Below, piece after piece: positions 1 to 8,931 of a stretch of DNA of 64,000 nucleotides. Positions within the stretch are counted from its first letter, which is position 1. Each line of letters starts with the position of its first letter. Source of the stretch: Caballeronia sp. INDeC2 (lineage in GTDB: Bacteria; Pseudomonadota; Gammaproteobacteria; Burkholderiales; Burkholderiaceae); assembly GCF_023631325.1 (NCBI RefSeq), contig NZ_JALQDG010000042.1, forward strand, positions 1 through 64,000, in the 5' to 3' direction. The notes beneath the pieces were generated by a model. That model did no database searches, was not told the DNA's origin, and worked only from the letters and a program-made list of their open reading frames with translations. Both the position numbers and the translations under genes were made by a program.

Positions 1-142
1 CATTACCAGCTCCGAAGAACCGGCCGCACCCAGCAATCAAGCGCCCACACTTATCGGCTGTTAGTTTTTAAAGAGCATTACGCTAAGAATTTGCTTCGCT
101 GTTTGCTTGCTTTCTAGCGCGCCGTCATTCAACGGGAGGCGA
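1..142 (-). promoter_or_regulatory. rRNA operon leader with boxA (16S gene lies beyond the left edge)
   Basis: Read on the minus strand, positions 77-65 give TGCTCTTTAAAAA, a close match to the boxA antitermination element of bacterial rRNA leaders. It is followed by AACAGCCGATAAGTGTGGGC, which I recall from Burkholderia rRNA leaders. The segment lies downstream of the promoter at 143-200 and runs out of the window, so the 16S gene itself is not visible. The assignment rests on motif recognition only. Confidence 0.6.
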
Positions 143-200
143 ATTATGCGGACCAATTTCGATGGCGTCAAGCGTCTTTTTTCAAAAAAATAATCAGACT
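143..200 (-). promoter_or_regulatory. rrn P1-type promoter with UP element
   Basis: On the minus strand the -35 box TTGACG (171-166) and the -10 box CATAAT (148-143) are separated by exactly 17 bp. A GC-rich discriminator (CGCCTCCCG) follows the -10. An A/T-tract upstream of the -35 (about 173-198) resembles an UP element. Together with the boxA further downstream this is the textbook layout of a growth-rate-controlled rRNA P1 promoter. Confidence 0.65.
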
Positions 201-1032
201 ACTTCTGCGTCGGCGCGACAGAATCGAACGACGACGCATGGTGGCTACCGGTTCGCGGCGCGGCGTTACTTGATTGCGTGGGCGCACGAACGTCTTCGCC
301 TAGTGCATCGGCCTGATGCCATCCGCGCTGATTCTCATGCTCGATCATGGATGCAGATAGAACGACCGGCTCGTAACCGCCCGACCGTGATCGGATATGA
401 CGAACACCCCGAAGACATCACAAATGAGCGCTCTCGCCGGTGGCAGCGTTCACATACATCGAGATCCAAACGTTATAGTCTCTTTGCCTGCCTGATGGGG
501 GGCGCTCGTCGGCCTGCTGTTCGGCCTCTACGTCGGCGCGATCTCAGGCGCACTGCCCTTTATCGCACGCGTCTCTCGCGTGGCATCAGGTGAATGCGGG
601 CGCGAGTCATTCCTTCAGCAAGCGGACTGCCTGTTCCCCATCAATGTCTATCAGCGTGCAGCGAAGGTCGCGCCGTATGCGCAGATCATACGTTGTCGCC
701 ATCGCCAACGAAGACGCAAATCTAGGCCCTCGTCGAGTTGAGGCATAGGTGGCAGCACGTCGATGAGGCCGCGACATATGCTCTGTGCTTGCGTCGAACG
801 CGTGGGAAAGCATCATGGCGCTGCTCGCGCTGATGCCGGCCATGGCGCTGCCGCTTCATTGGACCTCTGAAATCTCCCTCAAGTTGTAGTCCTGGATGCC
901 GTTACTCAAAGGTCGCCGAATTCGCCGTGACGGCTGCTCGAATGGCCCGCCGTTTTGACGGCTTCATTTGTTTCGAGACGCGGGCCAGCTTTTTTTTCCC
1001 TTGCCGCGGGCAAGTCAAACACTAGAACAAAC
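201..1032. other. Non-coding or decayed stretch
   Basis: I see no convincing intact gene. One plus-strand stretch from about 502 reads GALVGLLFGLYVGAISGALP, a glycine-rich hydrophobic segment, but a stop codon lies directly before it and no start is in frame, so it looks like a gene remnant. The open frame on the plus strand at 162-593 begins inside the rrn promoter and has an arginine-rich composition typical of a shadow frame. Confidence 0.4.
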
Positions 1033-1770
1033 ATGAAACTCGTCGTTGCGGTATCTGCACTTGCAGTCGTTTTGGCCGGATGCGGCGGGCGTGGATCGGA
1101 CAGTGCTCCAAGCGTGGCTGAGGCAAACGCCGCTCAAGGCCTCTACTCGGGAACCGACGCGAACAGCAACGCCGTCGGCGGCGTCGTGCTCGACACAGGC
1201 GCTTTCTATTTCGTGTACGCAAACACGACGACCAACGCGTTCGGACTGGTGCAGGGCACGGCGTCGGCCTCTCACGGCACTTTTCAGTCCGACACCGCGC
1301 GCACCTTCGACATCAGCGGCAAAGGCGCGAGCGATACACCCGTCCTTGCGGGCTACAACGAGAAAAACAGTGTTCAAGGCGTGATCTACACGAACGCAAC
1401 AAGACAGAGCAGCGTCAGGTTCAATCTGCTTTACGACGGCACGTATGAGCGCGCGATCGCGCTATCGTCCGTCGCTGGGACATACGCGGGCGCCGCGGGA
1501 TCGATCAAAGGCAGTGAGGCCACCACGTTCGCGATTGGTCAGGACGGCACGATCAAGGGTGCGGGAGCGAGCGGCTGCACGTTCAGTGGAACGGCAAATC
1601 CTCACGGAAACAAGGACTTCCTGGATGCCACGATTACGTTCGGAGCCGCGCCCTGTCTTTATACAGGGGCGACGGTCACAGGTGTCGTGTTCTTCAACGA
1701 CGGTCAAGTGCTGGCGGCTCTGACGCTGCCCGACCGTTCGGACGCGTTCGTGGTTGTTGCCACGAAGTGA
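1033..1770 (+). CDS. Putative secreted lipoprotein, function unknown
   Basis: A 245-aa protein starting at the ATG that opens a short signal peptide (MKLVVAVSALAVVLAGCGG) with lipobox LAGC, so it should be lipid-modified and exported. An upstream in-frame ATG at 955 would bury the signal sequence and is rejected. The mature part is rich in Gly, Ala, Ser and Thr. Segments such as GLYSGTDANSNAVGGVVLDTG and GTYAGAAGSIKGSEATTFAI suggest a repeated beta-strand fold like that of other Burkholderia surface lipoproteins. There is one Cys pair in the C-terminal half. It stands alone between the rrn promoter and a low-coding region. No family name can be given with confidence. Confidence 0.75.
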   Translation: MKLVVAVSALAVVLAGCGGRGSDSAPSVAEANAAQGLYSGTDANSNAVGGVVLDTGAFYFVYANTTTNAFGLVQGTASASHGTFQSDTARTFDISGKGASDTPVLAGYNEKNSVQGVIYTNATRQSSVRFNLLYDGTYERAIALSSVAGTYAGAAGSIKGSEATTFAIGQDGTIKGAGASGCTFSGTANPHGNKDFLDATITFGAAPCLYTGATVTGVVFFNDGQVLAALTLPDRSDAFVVVATK

Positions 1771-2977
1771 GGGATGAGAACGTTCGATCGGTACTCAATC
1801 GATATGGCGCCCTGCTCCGCATGCGCCGGCAAGTCCTTCTTTCCGGAAAATCGATTGACGATAAACCAGTACTTGTGTGATCGACACGGGCCGGCTGCAT
1901 TTGGCTCGATCGCCCAGAAAGATTGACCACACGCCAAGACGGATCTACGTAGAAATTCTTGACGCGGTGGAACGGCGACCGCGGATCCGTAATGTAGATC
2001 GTGCGCGCGCATGCCCACGTGACGATCGGGAGGCTGACGGATGCGTTCGCACGCGGCTTGGAAATTGGGGCGGCGTTTACATTTAGTAATCCGAACTATC
2101 TACGAGGGCAAGGCGGCGATAGCGCTGTAATGTTCGCGGAACTGCGCAAAGAAAAAGGGCTGCCGGACTTCGTCGTGCTAGGTCGATGCGCACGGTAGCC
2201 TTCGCGTCGACCGTTGTAACACGACGTTCGTCATAGGCTGCATCACGGCGACCGCGAGCGCATGGGGCTAAGCGATCGGCTAACGTGCGTCGACACAGAC
2301 ATCTCGATCCTTCGTGCGCGCTGCGGTCGCACGTCGGAATGGAGCGGGCTGAATGCGACGAAGGGCACCGCGCGATTGCGCGAGTTGGTCGGAGCAAACG
2401 TCGTCTCGTTCAACTTGAACATTGTCGCGGGCGCGGAATGTCGGCGAAGCCTCGGCGCCTCTCGTCGCATCGATCATTCTCGAATGTCGTTCGCTCGTCC
2501 GTACAAAGGCCGTCCCGCTGATCGCGCGCTTCGCTAAATCACCTTCGAAGAGACCGATCTTGACCTGCTCGAGCCGGTGCCTACTGGCGCGAGTGTTATT
2601 GACTGCCTTCGTAATTGGCGCTCGGCCTAGCGTCTCGATTGGCGCGTCTTCAAGTTCCGGGATTCAAGCGTCGCGCGGGTTGCCATTGCGAGCACGAAGT
2701 CCACCCGATGAAGCCCACTAAGTGCAAGGCTATTGCAAACGACCTCGGCGTGGCTGAATTCCCGTTTTGACTTCGGCAGCGTGCTCCACTTTTCCCTCTC
2801 GCTGACGATCCTGCATGCTTTTGGTGAGCGGATGACGCCCGGCACCGGACCCGACGCTCAAGCGCCGAATAGAAGCACATTGTGAGCGCTCAGCGAGACA
2901 TTGACGCGCGTTGCGACGGACACACTTAGCAGATAGGTGATCCGACATCATGCGTTTCTCCACCGAATGAGGTGAGC
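1771..2977. other. Gene-poor stretch
   Basis: All open frames here are short and overlap in several frames. None has a clear ribosome binding site or a recognisable domain. A plus-strand frame around 2010-2198 (FTFSNPNYLRGQGGDSAVMF) is the only one with a natural-looking composition, and I cannot name it. The stretch may hold degraded genes next to the replication module. Confidence 0.4.
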
Positions 2978-3070
2978 ATGCCTTTACTCGAAATCCTAGG
3001 CACAGTGGTGCTTGTCGCCCTCCTATGCCTGTCGTTGACGGCGGTGTTCGACATGTTCCGCCCCGTCTGA
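2978..3070 (+). CDS. Possible 30-aa single-pass membrane peptide
   Basis: An ATG preceded by GAATGAGGTGAGC (a plausible ribosome binding site) opens a 30-codon frame ending in TGA. The peptide begins MPLLEILGTVVLVALLCLSL and ends TAVFDMFRPV. It has a hydrophobic stretch of about 18 residues and a short charged tail, as expected for a small single-pass membrane protein. A seven-codon frame ends just upstream. No neighbour suggests a function. It could be chance, because the surrounding DNA is otherwise non-coding. Confidence 0.3.
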   Translation: MPLLEILGTVVLVALLCLSLTAVFDMFRPV

Positions 3071-4449
3071 TCCGGGACTCCAACCGGCGCTTCGTTTCCT
3101 CTTTTGCGTACGCAAACTCGAAAACACGCACTCGCGCGTGCGCTGTTTCAGAAGCGCTAGATCGCATGAGACGCGACTATGCGCTGCCCTCGCCTTATCT
3201 TGCAGGCGAGCGTCCGTTCATTGTTCGATGAGGAGCACTGCGTGCGTGGAGTCGCCCGTCCATTCGTTTGCACGCTATCTCGATATCCCGCGCAGTGGCA
3301 ATGAACCGGTTCGCAGGCAGATTCTGGCCAACATACGCACATATGTACAACAGCAACTGAGGGCTGTCGGCTTGATCTCACCTGCATCGAGGGCGCTTAG
3401 CCTCATTTGGGTCACAACTGCCCGGGCAGCGCGCGCCAAATCGTTGAATGCGAGGATTCGGCGCGTATCAAACACAACATAACTCGTCTTGATTATGACA
3501 ATCCGCGCGTCGCGTCGACATTCTTGCGTTTTGCCACATCAGGACCGCGATTCCTGCCATCTGGCGTCCGAATATCGTGAAACAATTATCGAAGTAAGAC
3601 AAAAAACATTAGCAAAGCGGTGCCCAACAAGGACTTAAGCTTCCCGTCGAAGACGAAATAATTGTTTCACGGGCGCTTCGTCAAGGGCCGCCGCCGGGAC
3701 GGCCACGGTGGCAAATCAATCAAACATCCTACTGGTATTCGTTCCTTCGAACTATCGAATGAGCAGCATACGCCCAAACTCGGGATACCTTCATCGGCCG
3801 TGGAATCGCTTAGCGCGATCGCAAGTGTGCTCGCGTGTTATCCCCCTCGCGGGATCATTGGCTAGTGCGATCAGCCTCACTTCGCAAGCAAATACACATA
3901 TTTCGCCGTCACGCAGCGTTCAGCACCAAGCTTAGTGCTGTTGCGGACATGTGAGTCCTCGCTGAGCTCTGAGTTGGACAATGGCGGTCTGCCCGAAGCC
4001 GGCGGCGCCGTCGGCCGAAAGCTTAAGATCTCATTGCTCGACAGTAAGGGCTCAGTAGTAAAAGCTGGCCCTTCCTGTGCCTCGGCATTTGGCGAGATTG
4101 CGCGGGTCAACGCGAAAGGCTCGGTCCGAGCACTAATCGGTAGTCTCGCAGCTGCGATTTGCCCATGAAGTACGTCGAACAAAGGCACGATTTTTTTACT
4201 AGCTTTCGGCGCGGAGACGGCAATCTCGCCGGGTACGTTCCATCTGGACCCTCAGACTTCTCTGCTGCGTAGCGGCAGAGCGTGCGTCGTGCCGATAGCA
4301 AACGAACGCCCGGTGCGACGGACAAATTTCGCATACATCGATCCGCGCTCGCCTCGACCAATCGACGAACGTTGCTGACGTCCTTCAGCGCGCAAGTCGT
4401 TCACGGCGCCGCCGGCTACTAGAAGGGTTTATCATCGGTTGGCGATGTA
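3071..4449. other. Gene-poor, relatively AT-rich stretch before the partition genes
   Basis: No open frame here has both a believable start and a recognisable protein. The main visible structure is the 14-bp inverted repeat at 3576-3671, listed separately. The base composition is more AT-rich than in the catabolic regions, which fits old replicon-backbone or decayed DNA. Confidence 0.4.
3576..3671. repeat. 14-bp perfect inverted repeat with half-parS arms
   Basis: CGTGAAACAATTAT at 3576-3589 is the exact reverse complement of ATAATTGTTTCACG at 3658-3671; 68 bp lie between the arms. Each arm contains TGTTTCACG, which equals one half (plus one base) of the common parS consensus TGTTTCACGTGAAACA. 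The arms are too far apart to be one parS site. The element could be a miniature mobile-element remnant or a ParB-related site. Confidence 0.5.
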
Positions 4450-4505
4450 TGTCCCAACTCGGGACACTCCAAACAAAGGATCGAGGTGTCCCAACTTGAG
4501 ACACC
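4450..4505. promoter_or_regulatory. Two tandem dyad sites, candidate parS or operator
   Basis: TGTCCCAACTCGGGACAC at 4450-4467 and GTGTCCCAACTTGAGACACC at 4486-4505 share the core TGTCCCAACTNGNGACAC, and both are near-palindromic. The two cores are 37 bp apart. They lie about 80 bp beyond the end of parB, a usual place for centromere-like sites in parABS modules. The alternative is an operator left from a lost gene, for example a toxin-antitoxin unit. Confidence 0.5.
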
Positions 4506-4587
4506 TTATTAACCAGAGAGGCTGCGTGACGGCCCGGGAAGCATCGGGTCGGGGCGTCCGATCCGATCTTGCAAAGCCCTTGAAAAC

Positions 4588-5559
4588 CTAACCGTTACTA
4601 GCAAACAGTTGCGCGACCAAATCCCTGATCTGTCTTTCCTTGTCCTCGGTGAGCATACCCGCCTTGATCTTGACGGTCAGTCCCATCGAGTCTTTGGTGA
4701 TCGACCCCGCCTGAGATCCGTCGGCGAATATCTTGTCGATACTGCGATCACTCACCCCTTGGGCCGACTTGCCTTCGTCCTCCAAGGCCTGCTTGATCGC
4801 CTTTCCGAATTTCGATTGTTCCAGATCACCAGCTACAACTCGCGCCCAAAGATCCCTCGCAATCCCGAGCGCATCCCCATTCCGCCCGCGGAGCACAGAG
4901 ACGACACTTTCTGCGGCGGTCGCGCCCAGTAAGCGGGGCTGTACATCCAGATCCTGAAGGACGAAGTCAGGCAACTCGCCAAACGACAGATATCGATAGA
5001 GTTCCGATCGGGAAATCCCCAAAGCTTCTGCCATTCGCTTGCGGTTTGGAAACTCTTTCTCGGTGCGCCGAATTGATCGAGAGATCTCGTAGTCGCACAG
5101 ATCCTCGCGCGCGACGTTTTCCACAAGGGCAAGCATCGCCATCTCTTCGTCTGAAAGGTCGACAACCAAGACCTTGATCGACTCCTTACCTATCATCTTG
5201 TGCGCGCGCCATCGACGCTCGCCAGCCACAATTTGAAACCCTGCGCCGACACGCCGAACAACGATGGGCTGAACAAGTCCCGCTTCACGAATCGACTCGG
5301 CGAGTTGAACGAGTTTCGCGTCGTTGAACACCTGACGCGGCTGCCAAGGATTCGGAATTATTTCCGATACCAGCGCCTCCGACGCAGGGCCAGCCTGCTC
5401 GAGCTGCGCAATGCGCTGCTGCGCGGACGCCAACGCGGCCGCCATCCCCGGTGCGGTACGCGGGCTCACGGCCTTTTCCTGCAGCGGATCAAGTTGAATG
5501 TCTTTTGCCGCGCGAACCTCAGCGGTCTTGCTCATCATGCGGTCACGAAGGCTGCTCAT
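4588..5559 (-). CDS. parB: ParB chromosome/plasmid partition protein
   Basis: A 323-aa ParB/Spo0J-type CTPase that binds parS and loads onto DNA during replicon segregation. The order is canonical: an N-terminal ParA-interacting segment, NPWQPR (about 70-75), the CTP-binding GERRWRAHK motif (113-121), ENVAREDL (147-154) and a helix-turn-helix around 173-192 (AEALGISRSELYRYL), then a C-terminal dimerisation domain. I chose the ATG at 5559 over one five codons upstream because GGAGG lies 8 nt before it and its ATG overlaps the parA stop (ATGA). It is therefore translationally coupled to parA. Candidate binding sites lie at 4450-4505. Confidence 0.95.
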   Translation of the reverse strand: MSSLRDRMMSKTAEVRAAKDIQLDPLQEKAVSPRTAPGMAAALASAQQRIAQLEQAGPASEALVSEIIPNPWQPRQVFNDAKLVQLAESIREAGLVQPIVVRRVGAGFQIVAGERRWRAHKMIGKESIKVLVVDLSDEEMAMLALVENVAREDLCDYEISRSIRRTEKEFPNRKRMAEALGISRSELYRYLSFGELPDFVLQDLDVQPRLLGATAAESVVSVLRGRNGDALGIARDLWARVVAGDLEQSKFGKAIKQALEDEGKSAQGVSDRSIDKIFADGSQAGSITKDSMGLTVKIKAGMLTEDKERQIRDLVAQLFASNG

Positions 5560-6764
5560 TGTCCTGCCCTCCATTGGGCAACATACTGGTCATCGATCCA
5601 TTTGCAGTAGTCCACCATCGGCTGCTTTACACGCGCCAAAGTTTTCGCGACGGTCTCGGCGCGCGACAAGTCGAATACCGTCGAAAACGCCAGCGCGCCA
5701 TTGCTCATAACCGAACTGGCCGGAATCTCGGTAGTGTGCAACCAGTCCCCGTAAGCTCGCTGGGACCAAGAGCGCACGACCGGCGCGGATGACGTACTTC
5801 CATAATCCACGCGCGACAGAAGCACCGAGACGAAGTCGTAGGTTTTGTCGACCTCGTGCTCGACAAAGCCGTTCGCAACTTCGGCAAACAATGACCAGAA
5901 CGACACTGAAGAAATAAAATCGAGACTCTCGGGGACGAGGGGCATAACCATCGAATCAGCCGCCATCAGGCCGTTGAGCGTCATATAAGAAAGGGACGGC
6001 GCGGTGTCGAGAATGATGTAGTCATATTGCGCGCGCAACGGCTCGATCCCTTTCCGCAGGACTGACCAGAACTCGAAGTTTGCATTCGTCTTTTGGGCAG
6101 TCGGCAAGTGGAATTCGGCGTCGTGCAAATAGTTGTGCGCCGGAATCACATCGAGTCCGTCCCAGTAGGTAGTCTGTACCTTTGACGAAAGGCCACCCTC
6201 GATATCGGGATCGTAGATGTAGGGGAGAACCGTGTCCTCCCAAGTCAAATCCTTCTCCGCATACAAGCCGCACAGTTCCGAAAGCGATGCTTGTGGATCA
6301 AGGTCAATCATGAGAACCTTGCGACCCCGCAGACTCAACCCTTGGCCAATGCACATCGATGTCGTTGTCTTGCACGAGCCGCCTTTAAAATTCGCGGTGA
6401 TCAACACGCGGCCCCGATGTTCGCGGGTGCCGGTGACGAGCGGCGTCTGATAGATGTCTGAAACCTGCTGCACCCAAGTTCTTGCATCCTGCAGAGAGAA
6501 AATGCGTGCGCGGCCTGTTCCGTGCGTTTCGCCCGGGGGCAAGTCGCTTCCTTCCTTGGTCGCCAGATAGTTGATTTTCTGTCGGTCGATTCCGCACATG
6601 TCGGAGAGTTCGCCGATCGTGAAGACCGGCGCCGTCTTCCGCGGCCTGGGCGCCAAAATCTGATCCCTCAGTTCGTTCGTCATGACCGACAAGCGCTCGG
6701 CAAACTCTCCGAGGTTGGATAGTTTTACCCGTCGATTAATCCCTGGCAGTTCACTCAAATTCAT
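5556..6764 (-). CDS. parA: ParA partition ATPase (type Ia, with N-terminal HTH)
   Basis: A 402-aa ParA ATPase that moves or positions ParB-parS complexes. It has an N-terminal MerR-like DNA-binding region (FTIGELSDMCGIDRQKINYL, about 48-67) and the deviant Walker A motif KGGSCKTTT (127-135) with its signature Lys. A Walker A' DLDPQAS segment follows at 154-160, then a Walker B ILDTAPS. The long N-terminus is typical of type Ia proteins, which repress their own promoter. The start at 6764 has AAGGAAG 6 nt upstream; the upstream ATG at 6824 would place an iteron-like repeat (6783-6804) inside the gene, so it is rejected. It overlaps parB by 4 nt. Confidence 0.95.
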   Translation of the reverse strand: MNLSELPGINRRVKLSNLGEFAERLSVMTNELRDQILAPRPRKTAPVFTIGELSDMCGIDRQKINYLATKEGSDLPPGETHGTGRARIFSLQDARTWVQQVSDIYQTPLVTGTREHRGRVLITANFKGGSCKTTTSMCIGQGLSLRGRKVLMIDLDPQASLSELCGLYAEKDLTWEDTVLPYIYDPDIEGGLSSKVQTTYWDGLDVIPAHNYLHDAEFHLPTAQKTNANFEFWSVLRKGIEPLRAQYDYIILDTAPSLSYMTLNGLMAADSMVMPLVPESLDFISSVSFWSLFAEVANGFVEHEVDKTYDFVSVLLSRVDYGSTSSAPVVRSWSQRAYGDWLHTTEIPASSVMSNGALAFSTVFDLSRAETVAKTLARVKQPMVDYCKWIDDQYVAQWRAGQ

Positions 6765-6782
6765 TCGGGGCTTCCTTATAAG

Positions 6783-6804
6783 TCCACGGTGAGGTGTTTT
6801 CTCC
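6783..6804 (+). repeat. Iteron-like copy upstream of parA
   Basis: TCCACGGTGAGGTGTTTTCTCC contains the same GGTGAGGTGTTTT core as the origin iterons at 7293-7480. It lies 20 bp upstream of the parA start. A further inverted copy sits at 7037-7057. Initiator binding here could link replication control to parAB expression; that is inference. Confidence 0.55.
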
Positions 6805-7036
6805 ACGCTCGGTGGTGTTTCCACGGTTTTATTGCAACTAGATATCGAACCGTAGAATACTCGTCGGAGTGGTGAATGGCTATTGGAAACGAATCAAATT
6901 TGCAAAGGCCTCGGGGCTATACCGAAAAAGCTTTTATTTTCAGCGGCTTGAATGTTCGGCACGGCACGCGTGGAACCGCGACCAACGATTCCTAAGCTGG
7001 CTTGGGCTGCCGGGATAGCTGTGACGCCGGGGCCCC

Positions 7037-7057
7037 AACACAAAACACCTCACCAAG
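7037..7057 (-). repeat. Iteron-like copy in inverted orientation
   Basis: On the minus strand this reads CCTTGGTGAGGTGTTTTGTG, the best single match to the consensus AAGGTGAGGTNTTTTGTG built from the direct repeats at 7293-7480. Its position between parA and the direct-repeat array, and its opposite orientation, fit an origin with two initiator-binding zones. Confidence 0.6.
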
Positions 7058-7212
7058 GAGCTACACCAAGCAGCCACGTATGGTTTCTCCAAGTGGACCC
7101 ATCGCTATTTTTCTCGCCCATCGGCTTCAAATTTAGCTATTAAAGCCGGCCGTCGCCGTTGGCACCATTCCGATTGAGGATCGCTGTCGATTCGGGCCTG
7201 GTTGGTTCTGTG

Positions 7213-7263
7213 GTTAGTTTTATATAAATGACAAAACGTACCACCACTAACTGACGTGGGTAC
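7213..7263. other. AT-rich segment and small dyad, possible DNA unwinding element
   Basis: An AT-rich run (about 7216-7236, TTTTATATAAATGACAAAA) is followed by an imperfect dyad, GTACCACC at 7238-7245 and GTGGGTAC at 7256-7263. It directly precedes the iteron array. AT-rich DNA next to iterons is where the initiator usually melts the duplex, so this is the best candidate for the unwinding site. Confidence 0.4.
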
Positions 7264-7292
7264 ATCTATAAGAATCAAACAGATACGTTCGG

Positions 7293-7497
7293 ATGGTGAG
7301 GTTTTTTATGATCGAAGTGATGTTGATTGAGCGTCAAGGTGCTGCGTTTCCCCCGACAAGGTGAAGCGTAATGACGCTCACGGTGAGACGTATGGGCGCA
7401 ATGGTGAGGAAAACTGTGACTCAGACGGGGAAAGGTGAGCCATTTTGTGCAGGCATCGGCGCAAGGTGAGGTGGTTTGTGTTGACAGCTCACCTTGC
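7293..7497 (+). repeat. Replication origin iteron array (oriV)
   Basis: GGTGAG-type repeats start at 7295, 7338, 7360, 7382, 7403, 7434 and 7465, and a further inverted copy (CTCACCTTGC) lies at 7488-7497. The better copies follow AAGGTGAGGNNTTTTGTG; those at 7338 and 7360 are degenerate. The intervals are 43, 22, 22, 21, 31 and 31 bp, each close to a whole number of DNA helical turns, so all the boxes lie on one face of the helix. The array directly precedes the Rep gene, as in theta-replicating iteron plasmids and chromids. Confidence 0.8.
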
Positions 7498-7551
7498 AGC
7501 CGTTAACGTACCGCTCGATAGCAAAAACACAGCGCTCGATGCGGAGGCGGA

Positions 7552-8931
7552 ATGACGACAGCAGGGCAGGTGGCCACGTCCAGACAACTGGCGCTGGCTC
7601 TATTCGACGACGCCAATGCGGAAGGCCTGCCCGTCGATGCTGCCCGATCGGATATCGGATTCGCGCGCAAGAACGTCCTGATTCGGATCGTCGACCTGGG
7701 CGTGTCCGCTCGTCGCCTCATCGACGCGGCCTATTTCATCGTCGCTCAGGAACACAAGGTTCACGATCTATACGACGTCGAGCTGGACTACTTCAAGTGG
7801 CTCATGCGTTACTCGAGCCGCAACAACGCGCATCTTGAACAGGTGATTACGGAGGCGCAGAGGGCGCTCATTCAGGCAACCGCAGAACCCGATGCAGATG
7901 GGTCCAAGCCATTCGGATCGGTTCAACTGATCGGGCGTATTTCGTACGTCGGCGGACGTTTCCAGTTTCGCGTGCCCCCCGATCTGATCGGGATCATTCG
8001 TGGTCCGGGCAAGTCTCATTGGCTGAGTCTGCGCATCACATCGCTCTTCACTCTCAGCTATGCACGCGTTATGTACGACCATCTTCTCCCTTATGCGGGC
8101 GATGGCGTAACCGAGTGGTTCACGCTCGACGAACTGCGCGGCTGGCAAGGAACGATGGGCGCGAAGGCGCAAGAATTCAAGTACTTCAAGCGGGATTGGC
8201 TTGCACCCGCCGTGGATCAAATTAATGAGGTATCCGATCTTTCCTTGTCGTACGAGACGCGCAATGAACCGGGCTCTCGCAAGATCGGACGCATGCGTTT
8301 TCGCGTCGAACGAAAGGAGATGGCCGAACGGTTGCTTCACACACATGAGCATGCGCAGGCGCTGTATCAGACGTTGAAGCAGGAAATCGGTCTGTCGAGC
8401 ATGCAATTCGGCCAGATCGCGTCCGACCGTGATACCTACACCGATGCGCGCCTTGAACAGGCAATCGAGCGTACGCGTTTTAGTCTGAAGCTGGGCAAGG
8501 TATCGAAGAGTCCGGCTGGCTTTTTCATGAAGGCTTTGAAAGAGGGCTGGATCGTCTCGGACGCGGAACGTCAGATGGTGCAGATCCAAGAGGGCCTGGC
8601 GCTGACCGATCAACGCGAGGCCGAGGCCAAGGAGCAAGCCGAGGCGCGCCGGGCGTTGCAGGTCGCGGCGCAAGACGTGAATGCGCAGAACCGGCTCGTC
8701 GATGAAGTTCGTCGAGGCTGGGAAGTGTACGAAGCCGCAACGCCACGACAGCGCGAGGACTGGCGTCGCACTTACAAGACGAGCCCCGGGGGGAAGCTGA
8801 CGTTGCGCAGGCTGGGTATCGATCCATCGAGCGAGCTCGTCGACGCCGTCATTCTGAGATATCCCGATCTGCGCGACGGGTTCTCCGGCTATGTGTTCAA
8901 TAAGGTGCGATCGGTGAAGGGAAGAGGATAA
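7552..8931 (+). CDS. repA: Replication initiator protein (Rep_3/RepB-type)
   Basis: A 459-aa protein read from an ATG with GGAGGCGG just upstream. The central part (about 120-265: GSVQLIGRISYVGGRFQFRV, then WLSLRITSLFTLSYARVMYD and the basic KIGRMRFRVERKEM) matches the paired winged-helix layout of Rep_3 initiators that bind iterons and open the origin. The C-terminal third is charged and helical, with coiled-coil character around ALTDQREAEAKEQAEARRAL. It is longer than most small-plasmid Rep_3 proteins, as is usual for Burkholderiaceae chromids. The iteron array abuts its 5' end, so it probably represses its own promoter. Confidence 0.88.
   Translation: MTTAGQVATSRQLALALFDDANAEGLPVDAARSDIGFARKNVLIRIVDLGVSARRLIDAAYFIVAQEHKVHDLYDVELDYFKWLMRYSSRNNAHLEQVITEAQRALIQATAEPDADGSKPFGSVQLIGRISYVGGRFQFRVPPDLIGIIRGPGKSHWLSLRITSLFTLSYARVMYDHLLPYAGDGVTEWFTLDELRGWQGTMGAKAQEFKYFKRDWLAPAVDQINEVSDLSLSYETRNEPGSRKIGRMRFRVERKEMAERLLHTHEHAQALYQTLKQEIGLSSMQFGQIASDRDTYTDARLEQAIERTRFSLKLGKVSKSPAGFFMKALKEGWIVSDAERQMVQIQEGLALTDQREAEAKEQAEARRALQVAAQDVNAQNRLVDEVRRGWEVYEAATPRQREDWRRTYKTSPGGKLTLRRLGIDPSSELVDAVILRYPDLRDGFSGYVFNKVRSVKGRG

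Noticed and set aside
162..593. 143-aa open frame at the left end
   Set aside because: It begins inside the rrn promoter, is Arg-rich and has no ribosome binding site; it is a chance frame in GC-rich DNA.
3576..3671. A complete parS site
   Set aside because: The two half-sites are separated by 68 bp, so they cannot form the 16-bp palindrome.
6952..7143. 63-aa open frame between parA and the origin
   Set aside because: It runs across an inverted iteron copy and has no ribosome binding site or conserved composition.
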